Source: an uncultured Chitinophagaceae bacterium
Lineage (GTDB): Bacteria > Bacteroidota > Bacteroidia > Chitinophagales > Chitinophagaceae
DNA: 21,784 nt
Reading direction: 5' to 3'
NCBI GenBank assembly: GCA_934502905.1
Contig: CAKSVK010000045.1
Location: forward strand, 1 to 21,784
Shown: one piece after another, positions 7,445-15,258 of the stretch
Layout of the letters: every line of letters begins with the position of its first letter
Numbering within the stretch: position 1 is the stretch's first letter
The notes under the pieces: generated by a model
Seen by the model: only the letters and a program-made list of their open reading frames with translations
What the model was told of the DNA's origin: nothing
The model's database searches: none
Program-made: the position numbers and the translations under genes

Positions 7445-8836
7445 ATGCCTTTAAACGAGGAAGAAGTTTCTTTGCAGGAGCAGTTTGAAGAAGCAATGGC
7501 GTCCAATGATAAGCTGGTGATGCGCGATTTTCTGAATAATCAGAATATAAGTGATGTAGCGCAACTGGTAAGCGACTATGAAGAGTATGAAACGCAGATC
7601 ATATCCATACTGTCCTTACACCGCGCTGTAAGCACCTTCAAAATACTGGATGTTCCCGAGCAAAAAAGGATCATTCAGTCGCTGCCGCCTATCAAAACAG
7701 CAGAACTTTTAAACGAGCTTCCGGCGGATGACCGTACGGCCTTCCTGGAAGAATTACCCACTGGTGTGGTACGGGAACTGATCAAGCTGCTGGGTCCCGA
7801 AGAACGTAAAGTAACATTGGCACTGCTGGGATATCCCGAAGGCTCCGTCGGGCGTTTAATGATCCCTGATTATATAGCGGTCAGGGAAGACTGGACGATG
7901 GCGGAGGTGCTGGATGAAGTGAGAAAAGAAGGCAGGTACATGGAAACCATCGATGTGGTGTATGCCATCAGCGCCAATGGGGAGTTTGTGGATGATTTGA
8001 AAATAAAAGATGTGATCCTTTCCCCACCCGATAAGCTGGTTTCAGAAATTATAGACCGCAGGTTCATATCCCTGAATGTACATGACACACAGGAAGAAGC
8101 CAACAACATATTCAAAATGAATAACCGGGTAGCCTTACCCGTGGTGGACGATAACAATATCATGCTGGGGATCGTAACCATTGACGACGTGTTATGGGTA
8201 GCCAACGAAGAGTTCACAGAAAATATCCAAAAGATCGGAGGTACGGAAGCCCTGGATGAGCCCTACCTGGAAATGCCGTTGTTCAAGCTTTTCCGTAAAA
8301 GAGTAGGCTGGCTGATCATATTGTTCCTGGGTGAAATGCTTACCGCCACTGCCATGGGATATTTTGAAGATGAGATAGCAAAAGCGCTCATTCTTGCATT
8401 ATTCGTACCGCTGATCATTTCCAGCGGGGGGAACAGCGGCTCACAGGCATCTACCCTTATAATACAGGCAATGGCCATGGGTGAGGTATATGTAGAAGAC
8501 TGGCTGCGGGTATTGAGACGGGAGTTGTTATCCGGTTTAATGCTCGGAACTGTTTTGGGATTGATCGGTTTCCTGCGTATTGTGGTCTGGACGCAGTTTT
8601 TCCCTGAAGTATACGGCGAGCATGCCTTTTTTATAGCCCTGACCGTAGGTTTTTCGCTGATAGGAGTGGTACTATGGGGAACACTTAGCGGCTCTATGCT
8701 GCCATTGCTGCTGAAAAAGCTGGGAGCCGATCCCGCCACTTCATCTGCTCCCTTCGTTGCCACCCTGGTAGACGTCACGGGGCTGATAATTTATTTTTCA
8801 CTGGCATATGTATTCCTTCGCGGGATATTGCTTTAG
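7445..8836 (+). CDS. mgtE: MgtE magnesium transporter/channel
   Basis: 463 residues from the ATG at 7445. A TTG two codons upstream is also open, but the promoter at 7419-7426 would put it almost at the transcript end, so the ATG is preferred. Domains in order: MgtE N superhelical domain (about 25-130), paired CBS domains (about 135-255) that sense cytosolic Mg, a linking helix, and five membrane segments (about 285-462). The membrane part has PLIISSGGNSGSQAST (322-337) and SSAPFVATLVDVTG (433-446), where Asp443 matches the pore Asp that binds Mg in characterised MgtE. It is an inner-membrane dimer importing Mg2+ and possibly Co2+. A peptidase gene follows after 11 bp, probably co-transcribed. 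Confidence 0.95.
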   Translation: MPLNEEEVSLQEQFEEAMASNDKLVMRDFLNNQNISDVAQLVSDYEEYETQIISILSLHRAVSTFKILDVPEQKRIIQSLPPIKTAELLNELPADDRTAFLEELPTGVVRELIKLLGPEERKVTLALLGYPEGSVGRLMIPDYIAVREDWTMAEVLDEVRKEGRYMETIDVVYAISANGEFVDDLKIKDVILSPPDKLVSEIIDRRFISLNVHDTQEEANNIFKMNNRVALPVVDDNNIMLGIVTIDDVLWVANEEFTENIQKIGGTEALDEPYLEMPLFKLFRKRVGWLIILFLGEMLTATAMGYFEDEIAKALILALFVPLIISSGGNSGSQASTLIIQAMAMGEVYVEDWLRVLRRELLSGLMLGTVLGLIGFLRIVVWTQFFPEVYGEHAFFIALTVGFSLIGVVLWGTLSGSMLPLLLKKLGADPATSSAPFVATLVDVTGLIIYFSLAYVFLRGILL

Positions 8837-8847
8837 TTGGTTGAATC

Positions 8848-11196
8848 ATGAAAAAACTGGCATTTTCCGGTATTATCGTCCTGGTATGTTTTATATCCGC
8901 GGCACAAAACCCTGCCGATACCCTGACCATTGAGAAGATCATGCGCGATCCGAAATGGATCGGCTCCTCTCCTTCCAACCCCCGATGGAGCGCAGATGGC
9001 AAGCGCATATATTTCCAATGGAACCCGGACAACGCCCCGGCAGATTCGCTGTATACATACGATGTTAAGCAAACTGCTATTACCAAAGTGATGCCCTTTG
9101 TAAAAAATGAGCTGGTATTGGCAGGCGACCTGGTGTATAACAGCACACGTACACAGTATGTATATGCAAAGGACGGCGATATTTTTTGGGTGGATAATAA
9201 AACCGGAAAAACAGTTCAGGTGACAAAAACCGGTGCGACAGAACTCTCACCCGCGTTTTCCTTCGGTGACAGCCGGGTGGTGTACCGCCAGGGAGACAAC
9301 CTGTTTGCATGGCATATCAGCAAGGGAGGAACAGAACAATTGACCAACATCCTGAATGGGAAAAAAGAGGAAGAGAAAAAGAAAAAAAACGACCAGGAGA
9401 ACTGGCTGAAAAATGATCAGATAGAGCTGATAGAGGTACTGCGGGAACGTAAGGATAAAAAGGAAAGCACAGAAGCCTATAACAAGTCTGTAAGCAGGGA
9501 AAAGCTGCAGCCGGTGTATACAGGTGACAAGAATATAAGGAACATTCATATCAGCGCAGACGGACAGTTTATCAGTCTCCTTTTATTCAAGCCGGACACC
9601 GAAGGAAAGAAGACCATTATTCCTAACTATGTTACGGAATCGGGCTTTACAGAAGATATCCATGGCAGAACCAAGGTAGGCGCTCCTTTTGGAACGAGTG
9701 AATTGTATGTATATAACAGGTCAAAGGATACGGCTTACATCATCCCGGTGGATTCCCTGCCGGGCATAGAAGAGCAGCCCGATTATCTTAAAGATTATCC
9801 CGGCCGTAAACCGGCAGAAACCAGGCGGAAAGTAACCGTTCAATCTGTTGACTGGGCGCCCGGTATTGCAATGGCTGTGGTTTCTATCCGTTCGCAGGAC
9901 AATAAGGATAAATGGATCATGCTCATGGATCCTGCCACAGGCACATTATCGTTGCTGGACCGGCAACGCGATGAAGCATGGATCGGCGGACCGGGCATCA
10001 ATAACGCCGGCTGGATCAATGATGATTATTACTGGTTTCAGTCTGAAGTATCCGGTTATGCACACCTGTATACAGTGTATGTTAAAACGAAGGAGGTAAA
10101 GGCGCTGACCAACGGCAACTACGAGGTGCAGGAAGCATCCTTATCGCATGACAAAAAACATTTTTACATTACCACCAACCAGGTACATCCCGGCGAAAAG
10201 CAGTTTTACCGGCTGACCATCGCCAATGGCAAACAGGAAAGGATCACTACAGCCGAAGGTGCCCACCAGGTTGTTATGTCGCCGGATGAAAAACAACTGG
10301 CAATACTGTATTCCTCCAGCAATGCGCCTGCCGAATTATTCCTCCGGGAAAACAAACCAGGATCGCCGGTCAGACAAGTGACCGATAAAGCACAAAGTGA
10401 CGGGTTTAAGCGTTATGCATGGCGGGTACCCGATATCGTTACATTCAAAGCCCGGGATGGACAGGATGTATATGCACGGTTGTACAGACCGGCTACCCCC
10501 CATCCCTCCAAACCGGCCGTAATATTTGTACACGGCGCCGGCTACCTGCAGAACGCCCATAAATGGTGGAGCAGCTATTTTCGGGAATATATGTTCCATA
10601 ACCTGCTGGCAGATAACGGTTATTATGTGCTGGATATAGATTTCCGGGCCAGTGCCGGATACGGCAGGGACTGGCGTACTGGTATTTACCGTCATATGGG
10701 TGGAAAAGACCTGACAGATAATATTGACGGAGCCAGGTATTTAACAGAAACATTCGGGGTGGACCCGAAACGTATAGGCATATACGGCGGCTCCTATGGC
10801 GGCTTTATCACGCTCATGGGATTATTTACGTCGCCCGGTACATTTGCAGCAGGCGCGGCTTTACGGCCGGTTACCGATTGGGCGCATTATAACCATGGTT
10901 ATACCTCCAATATCCTGAACACGCCTTCCGAAGACAGCATTGCCTACCGGAAAAGCTCTCCGATCTATCATGCCGGGGGTTTGCGGGATGAGTTACTAAT
11001 TTGTCATGGTGTAATAGATGTGAACGTTCACTTCCAGGATGTAGTACGACTCTCACAACGGCTGATCGAACTCGGGAAGGATAACTGGGAAGTGGCCATG
11101 TATCCTGTAGAAGACCATGGCTTCGTAGAGCCCAGTAGCTGGACCGACGAATACAAACGTATTTTCAGGCTGTTTGAAAGGGTACTGAAGAAATGA
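8848..11196 (+). CDS. Secreted S9 (prolyl oligopeptidase/DPP-type) serine peptidase
   Basis: 782 residues. The signal peptide (1-19, ending SAAQ) points to export to the periplasm or cell surface. Residues about 40-530 are a beta-propeller with WSADG- and SPDEK-type repeats, interrupted by a very Lys/Glu-rich insert (about 172-180). The C-terminal alpha/beta hydrolase domain has HGAGY, the nucleophile in GGSYGG (Ser649), Asp724 in HGVIDVNV and His757 in EDHGF, so the triad is complete. The family cleaves peptides, often after proline or as dipeptides from the N-terminus; the exact preference is not readable. It starts 11 bp after mgtE and ends 12 bp from the convergent lipoprotein gene without a clear terminator. 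Confidence 0.9.
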   Translation: MKKLAFSGIIVLVCFISAAQNPADTLTIEKIMRDPKWIGSSPSNPRWSADGKRIYFQWNPDNAPADSLYTYDVKQTAITKVMPFVKNELVLAGDLVYNSTRTQYVYAKDGDIFWVDNKTGKTVQVTKTGATELSPAFSFGDSRVVYRQGDNLFAWHISKGGTEQLTNILNGKKEEEKKKKNDQENWLKNDQIELIEVLRERKDKKESTEAYNKSVSREKLQPVYTGDKNIRNIHISADGQFISLLLFKPDTEGKKTIIPNYVTESGFTEDIHGRTKVGAPFGTSELYVYNRSKDTAYIIPVDSLPGIEEQPDYLKDYPGRKPAETRRKVTVQSVDWAPGIAMAVVSIRSQDNKDKWIMLMDPATGTLSLLDRQRDEAWIGGPGINNAGWINDDYYWFQSEVSGYAHLYTVYVKTKEVKALTNGNYEVQEASLSHDKKHFYITTNQVHPGEKQFYRLTIANGKQERITTAEGAHQVVMSPDEKQLAILYSSSNAPAELFLRENKPGSPVRQVTDKAQSDGFKRYAWRVPDIVTFKARDGQDVYARLYRPATPHPSKPAVIFVHGAGYLQNAHKWWSSYFREYMFHNLLADNGYYVLDIDFRASAGYGRDWRTGIYRHMGGKDLTDNIDGARYLTETFGVDPKRIGIYGGSYGGFITLMGLFTSPGTFAAGAALRPVTDWAHYNHGYTSNILNTPSEDSIAYRKSSPIYHAGGLRDELLICHGVIDVNVHFQDVVRLSQRLIELGKDNWEVAMYPVEDHGFVEPSSWTDEYKRIFRLFERVLKK

Positions 11197-11208
11197 GTCA
11201 ATTGAGCC

Positions 11209-11769
11209 TCAATAATAAAAATGAATATTCCCGTCCAGGGAATGATCGAATCTTCCGTGCGTAATTGTTGCTGAGGGGGTGCTGATCTCAAACAACCCGG
11301 AAATATATCCTCCGAATCCACCGGTTGGTGCTTCAGCAAGTCCCGCTTTATGAAAATATATCGTACCGGTTCCCCGTTCAGCATCCACCTGGAAATAACC
11401 GTTTGTTCCGTCTATCGGGACACGTTGGTTTTCCAGACGGCGGAAATCATCTATCGTAAATTTTTCCTTTATTAAAACAAGCTTGATCTTTCCCCAGGAA
11501 AAGATCAGTGATTCAGCGGTATCAGAAGCTTCCTTGTTCACATATATTTCATAGGATACGCCGTCTCTCCAGCCTGAATAGGCTTCCCTGTTTTTTGTCC
11601 GGTACGGTTCTCCATTTATATAACAGGACATTACATTATACCCTTTGTCTGAAAACACCGATAAGCCCTCTTCAACGCTGTCTCCAAAGAACCTGGTATA
11701 ATTTTTACGACAGGATAAAAGCGCTAATGAGCATGCAACGAACAAAAGTATCAGCCGGTTTCTTTTCAT
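11209..11769 (-). CDS. Uncharacterised lipoprotein
   Basis: 186 residues from the ATG at 11769, chosen because it begins a textbook lipoprotein signal (MKRNRLILLF, then ALLSC with Cys20); an upstream start would add residues before it and overlap the neighbouring gene. The mature part has short beta-rich segments, CYINGEPYRT early on and a Gly-rich GGFGGYISGLFEIS near the end, ending in aromatic HFYY. I do not recognise the family; the layout resembles small Bacteroidota lipoproteins of the DUF6252 kind, but this is only an impression. It follows the gene at 11780-12460 by 10 bp, so both are probably one operon and both are probably in the envelope. Confidence 0.75.
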   Translation of the reverse strand: MKRNRLILLFVACSLALLSCRKNYTRFFGDSVEEGLSVFSDKGYNVMSCYINGEPYRTKNREAYSGWRDGVSYEIYVNKEASDTAESLIFSWGKIKLVLIKEKFTIDDFRRLENQRVPIDGTNGYFQVDAERGTGTIYFHKAGLAEAPTGGFGGYISGLFEISTPSATITHGRFDHSLDGNIHFYY

Positions 11770-11779
11770 CAGATTCAGT

Positions 11780-12460
11780 TTATTTTTTGGAAGCACGGGC
11801 ATTCTTTTTTTCTATATCAAAACCATACCCGATATTAAGGCTGAGCGGTGCCAGTGATCTATAATAGTAGTTATTCCACTTCACCAGCAGCGGCGTGCCG
11901 GCTGTTAGCTGCGCAAACAATCTTCCATCATTGAACTTCCGGTCGTAATGCACACCTGCACTAAAGAAAACACCGATCTCTTTATAATCTATATGAGGAT
12001 TCAGTACCGTATAATTTTTTTTATCGTAGCCATAATAACGAACCCGGATCCTGTGCTCCGCCAGGCCGAAGTTGAGAACGGCAGAAAAAGAATTCTTTTT
12101 ATTCCTGTCTCCCATCCTAAACCGGTGCGACAGTGCCATGCTTAAGGCATGTGCGCCCGATTTTCTTTTTGCAAAGCTGCTTAAAGACAGACCTGGGTCA
12201 GCAGTGAACGCAGCATCCGTACCGGCATGCGGAAAAAGAGGAAAACTTCCCTGGAGGGATACCAGCATCTTATAAACCGGCTTATTGATAAATGCCAGTT
12301 GTATACCTGTATTTATTTGAGAAAAATGTTCCCTGTTATATAAATCAACACTGTATCCGGCGTAAGGCTCCACAGCCGTCTGTGCTGTAGTCTGCCCGTT
12401 ATATAACAGGGTAACTAACAGTAAAAAACAGGAAGTAAGGATTTTAACTTTATCATTCAT
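11780..12460 (-). CDS. Probable outer-membrane beta-barrel protein, function unknown
   Basis: 226 residues. Residues 1-27 form a signal peptide (MNDKVK, hydrophobic core, TTAQ). The mature chain alternates polar and aromatic/hydrophobic residues in strands such as PYAGYSVDLY, NTGIQLAFI, SFSAVLNFGLAEHRIRVRYYGY and PLSLNIGYGF, as expected for an eight-stranded barrel. No catalytic motif is visible and I cannot name a family. It is the first gene of a pair with the lipoprotein 10 bp downstream, which suggests a joint envelope role. The spacer upstream (12461-12554) shows no TAnnTTTG match. Confidence 0.7.
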   Translation of the reverse strand: MNDKVKILTSCFLLLVTLLYNGQTTAQTAVEPYAGYSVDLYNREHFSQINTGIQLAFINKPVYKMLVSLQGSFPLFPHAGTDAAFTADPGLSLSSFAKRKSGAHALSMALSHRFRMGDRNKKNSFSAVLNFGLAEHRIRVRYYGYDKKNYTVLNPHIDYKEIGVFFSAGVHYDRKFNDGRLFAQLTAGTPLLVKWNNYYYRSLAPLSLNIGYGFDIEKKNARASKK

Positions 12461-12554
12461 GGTATCTTTCTGCTAAAAGGAAAAAAACGGCAACTTTATT
12501 ACTGACCGGCATACATTCCTATACGTTGCTTCAAAGCAGAAAGTTGGAATATCT

Positions 12555-13025
12555 TTATTTATTTACCTGTTCCTCCGACAAGGTGCAGTTGATCCATTCC
12601 CCGTCAAAAGATGCATCGTACCTTTTATAAAAGTTGATGGCTGGTTCATTCCAGTCAAGCACCTGCCACATCATACCCCTGAATCCTTTTTCCTTTGCAT
12701 CCGTCACCACCCGGTCAAAAAGCTGTTTGCCTATACCCCTGCTCCGCCATTCCTGTGAAACAATAAGATCTTCGAGGAAAAGCCGCTGTCCCTTCCAGGT
12801 GGAATACCGTATATAATACAGGGCCATACCGACAATCTGCTTATTCGTTTCATCTTCGGCTACAAAGGCCCACCATACCGGCTTTTCTCCAAAACCACTT
12901 TCCACAAAATGGTCGAAAGGAACCGTTACCTCATCGGGTGCTTTTTCATAATCCGCCAGCTCCTGCACCAGTTCCAGCATTTTTTTACAATCTTCTTTGA
13001 CAGCCCTCCTGATAATAATACGCAT
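12555..13025 (-). CDS. SSAT-like GNAT N-acetyltransferase (diamine/polyamine type)
   Basis: 156 residues, one GNAT domain. It matches the spermidine/spermine acetyltransferase branch well: LVQELADYEKAPDEV near the N-terminus, ESGFGEKP, IVGMALYYIRYSTWKG, LFLEDLIV, the acetyl-CoA loop RSRGIGKQLF and QVLDWNEPAINFYKRYDA. In that branch acetyl-CoA is used to acetylate a primary amine of polyamines or thialysine; the substrate here is not proven. It is cytoplasmic. The candidate promoter at 13051-13058 would give a leader of about 20 nt. Its upstream side borders the repeat island and it does not appear to share an operon. Confidence 0.85.
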   Translation of the reverse strand: MRIIIRRAVKEDCKKMLELVQELADYEKAPDEVTVPFDHFVESGFGEKPVWWAFVAEDETNKQIVGMALYYIRYSTWKGQRLFLEDLIVSQEWRSRGIGKQLFDRVVTDAKEKGFRGMMWQVLDWNEPAINFYKRYDASFDGEWINCTLSEEQVNK

Positions 13026-13050
13026 CTGTTGCTTTTGTTAGTGATACAAA

Positions 13051-13058
13051 CAAAACTA
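13051..13058 (-). promoter_or_regulatory. Candidate -7 element for the acetyltransferase gene
   Basis: On the minus strand this reads TAGTTTTG, a full match to TAnnTTTG, 25 bases upstream of the start codon. No -33 TTTG is seen at the usual distance. Confidence 0.5.
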
Positions 13059-13320
13059 AAATAATTTTTGTATGACCGGTAATCACTTGCAACAAAGCGC
13101 TCTAAAAATGGCAGGGAGTGTTACAGTATAAGGCATCGACACTGCAGTTCACTGTTGTTTTTTGTTTACGCGAAAACAGACACCTCAATACCCCGGCATG
13201 ACAAAGCAAGGTGCAAAGGTCAGCACGTATACTATGGATCAGCTTAACAGACCAAGCAATTTTCCGGCACCTGCATATGTAAGTTAAGTTTTCAAAATCC
13301 ACGTCGGGGACGGGGAAGAA

Positions 13321-13356
13321 CATAAAGAATCCGGAGTTAAAAACCCCGGACAGCAG
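13321..13356 (+). repeat. REP-like palindromic element, copy 2
   Basis: TCCGGAGTT and AACCCCGGA form a 9-bp stem with one mismatch around AAA (13330-13350), followed by CAGCA. The flanking CATAAAGAA and GACAGCA match the minus-strand version at 5958-5995. It overlaps the left end of the first 70-bp direct repeat. Confidence 0.6.
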
Positions 13357-13405
13357 TAACTGCCGTGAAGTGCTAATACCAGATACCCATCTGCAAAAGA
13401 CTAAC
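13336..13405 (+). repeat. 70-bp direct repeat, copy A
   Basis: It starts GTTAAAAAC and ends with ATCTGCAAAAGACTAAC. By my count it matches copy B (13638-13707) at 61 of 70 positions without gaps. Both copies keep a small hairpin, CAGAT and ATCTG around a variable 4-base loop (ACCC here). Confidence 0.85.
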
Positions 13406-13637
13406 CTTCGGCTAGCGCAGGTCTGTAGCTACGCTTTGTGTTGTTGGCTGACCTGTGCTTTGGTTTATTCATTTACCCTTGCACCATCCAGGCTAAGCAC
13501 AAAGCATTATCTTATCGCCAGTCAGGTGTATCGATAGCTTAGTAATGGAAGGCACAACCTGTCCCGCTTGCGGGAGGACTGGCCAAGCACTGAGCTGGGG
13601 TACCAAACCTGCGCCAGTAAGGTTTCGAATGCTTATG

Positions 13638-13707
13638 GTTAAAAACTCCGGACAACAATAACTGCCGCTAGGTATTAATACCAGATAGCCATCTGCAAAA
13701 GACTAAC
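13638..13707 (+). repeat. 70-bp direct repeat, copy B, reaching the guaB stop codon
   Basis: Same orientation as copy A, 302 bp further on. Its last bases CTAAC contain, on the minus strand, the guaB stop TAG and two bases of the last guaB codon. It also holds the perfect palindrome GGTATTAATACC (13671-13682) and the CAGAT/ATCTG hairpin with loop AGCC. Confidence 0.85.
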
Positions 13708-15196
13708 GTGTATAGTTAGGTGCTTCTTTTGTAATTTCAATATCATGGGCATGACTTTCGCGCATGCCGGCATTGCTGATCTTAATGAACTGCGCTTTTT
13801 GTAAAGCAGCAATGTCCTTCGCTCCGCAATATCCCATACCCGAGCGCAGGCCGCCTATATACTGGTACACGATCTCGCTTAAGCTGCCTTTAAACGCCAC
13901 CCTTCCTTCTATCCCTTCCGGAACAAATTTCTTTATATCGTCTTCCACATCCTGGAAATAACGGTCGCTGCTTCCCTGGCTCATGGCACCCAGTGATCCC
14001 ATTCCCCGGTATTGCTTGAATTTCCTTCCCTCATAAATAATGGTTTCACCCGGGCTTTCCTCTGTGCCGGCAAAAATGCTTCCCATCATCACTACGTTGG
14101 CGCCGGCGGCCAGGGCTTTTACCATATCACCTGTATACCGTATGCCGCCATCGGCAATCAGGGGAACATTTAATTTGTGCAATACGGAAGCGGCTTCCAT
14201 GATGGCTGTGATCTGCGGCACTCCTGCACCGGCAACGATGCGGGTCGTGCAGATAGAGCCTGGCCCTATACCTACTTTCACAGCATCCGCACCCGCTTCT
14301 GCCAATGCCTTCGCACCGGCAGCAGTAGCAATATTACCGGCTATGACCTGCAGCTTTTTAAAGTTCTTTTTAAGTTTCCTGAGAGAATCGATCACTCCCC
14401 TGGTGTGCCCGTGAGCACTATCCAGGCACACAATATCCACGCCTATATGTTGCAAGGCAGAAGCCCTGTCCAGCAAATCGCCGGTGATTCCAAGCGCAGC
14501 GCCTGTCAGCAGGCGTCCGAATTTATCCTTTACTGCATTAGGATGACTTTGCAATTGGAGGATATCCCTATAAGTGATGAGTCCAACAAGCTCTCCTGAA
14601 CGGTTTACAACAGGGAGCTTTTCAATTTTATACTGACTTAATATTCTCTTTGCTTTATTCAGGTCCGTGCCTTCCGGCGCCGTGATCAGGTTTTCCTTTG
14701 TCATCACTTCACTGACCTTCTTGGAGATCGTCGTCTCAAAGCGAAGGTCACGGTTCGTTAAGATACCTGCCAGCTTTTTATTGACATCAACGATCGGGAT
14801 ACCCCCGATTTTGTTCTCACGCATCAGTTGCAGCGCATCGCCGATAGTTGCATCCGCATTCAGTGTTACCGGGTCCAGTATCAGCCCGCTTTCACTGCGT
14901 TTCACCTTCCTTACCTGTTCGGCCTGCTTCTCTATGGTCATATTCTTGTGAAGGATGCCCAGCCCGCCTTCCCTGGCAAGCGCAATAGCCAGCTTGGCTT
15001 CCGTCACTGTATCCATTGCTGAAGACAGCATAGGTATATTTAATGTAATGCTTTTGGTAAGTCTGGAACTGATACTGACATCGCGGGGTAACACTTCAGA
15101 ATATGCCGGCACCAGCAGCACATCATCAAACGTCAGTCCGTCCGCAAAAAATTTTGAAAGTTCCTTTTTTTTGTGAGGGTTATTTCTTGTTGCCAT
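13703..15196 (-). CDS. guaB: Inosine-5'-monophosphate dehydrogenase
   Basis: 497 residues from the ATG at 15196; an in-frame TTG at 15220 lies upstream of the promoter and is rejected. The IMPDH core starts [20 protein letters not shown] (18-37). The catalytic loop is [12 protein letters not shown] with Cys316, and the flap contains [15 protein letters not shown]. Two CBS domains (about 100-215) are inserted, which usually bind adenine or guanine nucleotides as regulators. The enzyme oxidises IMP to XMP with NAD+, the committed step to GMP, in the cytoplasm. dprA lies upstream on the same strand with a 62-bp gap that holds a good promoter. The 3' end runs into a repeat. Confidence 0.97.
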   Translation of the reverse strand: MATRNNPHKKKELSKFFADGLTFDDVLLVPAYSEVLPRDVSISSRLTKSITLNIPMLSSAMDTVTEAKLAIALAREGGLGILHKNMTIEKQAEQVRKVKRSESGLILDPVTLNADATIGDALQLMRENKIGGIPIVDVNKKLAGILTNRDLRFETTISKKVSEVMTKENLITAPEGTDLNKAKRILSQYKIEKLPVVNRSGELVGLITYRDILQLQSHPNAVKDKFGRLLTGAALGITGDLLDRASALQHIGVDIVCLDSAHGHTRGVIDSLRKLKKNFKKLQVIAGNIATAAGAKALAEAGADAVKVGIGPGSICTTRIVAGAGVPQITAIMEAASVLHKLNVPLIADGGIRYTGDMVKALAAGANVVMMGSIFAGTEESPGETIIYEGRKFKQYRGMGSLGAMSQGSSDRYFQDVEDDIKKFVPEGIEGRVAFKGSLSEIVYQYIGGLRSGMGYCGAKDIAALQKAQFIKISNAGMRESHAHDIEITKEAPNYTR

Positions 15197-15199
15197 GTG

Positions 15200-15232
15200 C
15201 AAAGATAGGGTGCTATACAAATAGCATCCAAA
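15200..15232 (-). promoter_or_regulatory. guaB promoter with both Bacteroidota elements, 3 bp before the start codon
   Basis: On the minus strand there is TTTG (15229-15232), 21 bp, then TATCTTTG (15200-15207), a match to the -33/-7 arrangement of Bacteroidota sigma-ABfr promoters. The -7 element ends only 3 bases before the ATG at 15196, so the transcript should begin at or very near the start codon. Confidence 0.6.
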
Positions 15233-15258
15233 TTTTGTTCTTCAGCTACAGCCCCTGC

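Larger units (their letters stand above)
13026..13702. other. Repeat island without a gene, between the acetyltransferase gene and guaB
   Basis: 677 bp without a credible gene. It contains the acetyltransferase promoter, a palindrome matching the one at 5958-5995, two direct 70-bp repeats, a compact hairpin (TCCCG at 13562-13566 and CGGGA at 13571-13575) and inverted words such as GCTTTGTG (13433-13440) with CACAAAGC (13498-13505), and GCGCAGGT (13415-13422) with ACCTGCGC (13608-13615, approximate). The density of paired words suggests either a structured RNA or a non-autonomous mobile element. The one open frame here (13102-13323) is Cys-rich and unlike a protein. Confidence 0.6.

Noticed and set aside
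8263..8778. 171-residue minus-strand ORF opposite mgtE
   Set aside because: Shadow of the membrane domain of mgtE; Ser/Thr-rich with no signature.
9358..9390. A-rich run in the S9 peptidase gene as a possible frameshift site
   Set aside because: The frame continues cleanly through a Lys/Glu-rich loop and the catalytic triad downstream is intact.
13102..13323. 73-residue Cys-rich minus-strand ORF in the repeat island
   Set aside because: No start signal, composition unlike a protein, and it overlaps the repeated and palindromic DNA.
15197..15220. Earlier TTG start for guaB
   Set aside because: It would lie upstream of the -7 element and adds residues not found at IMPDH N-termini.
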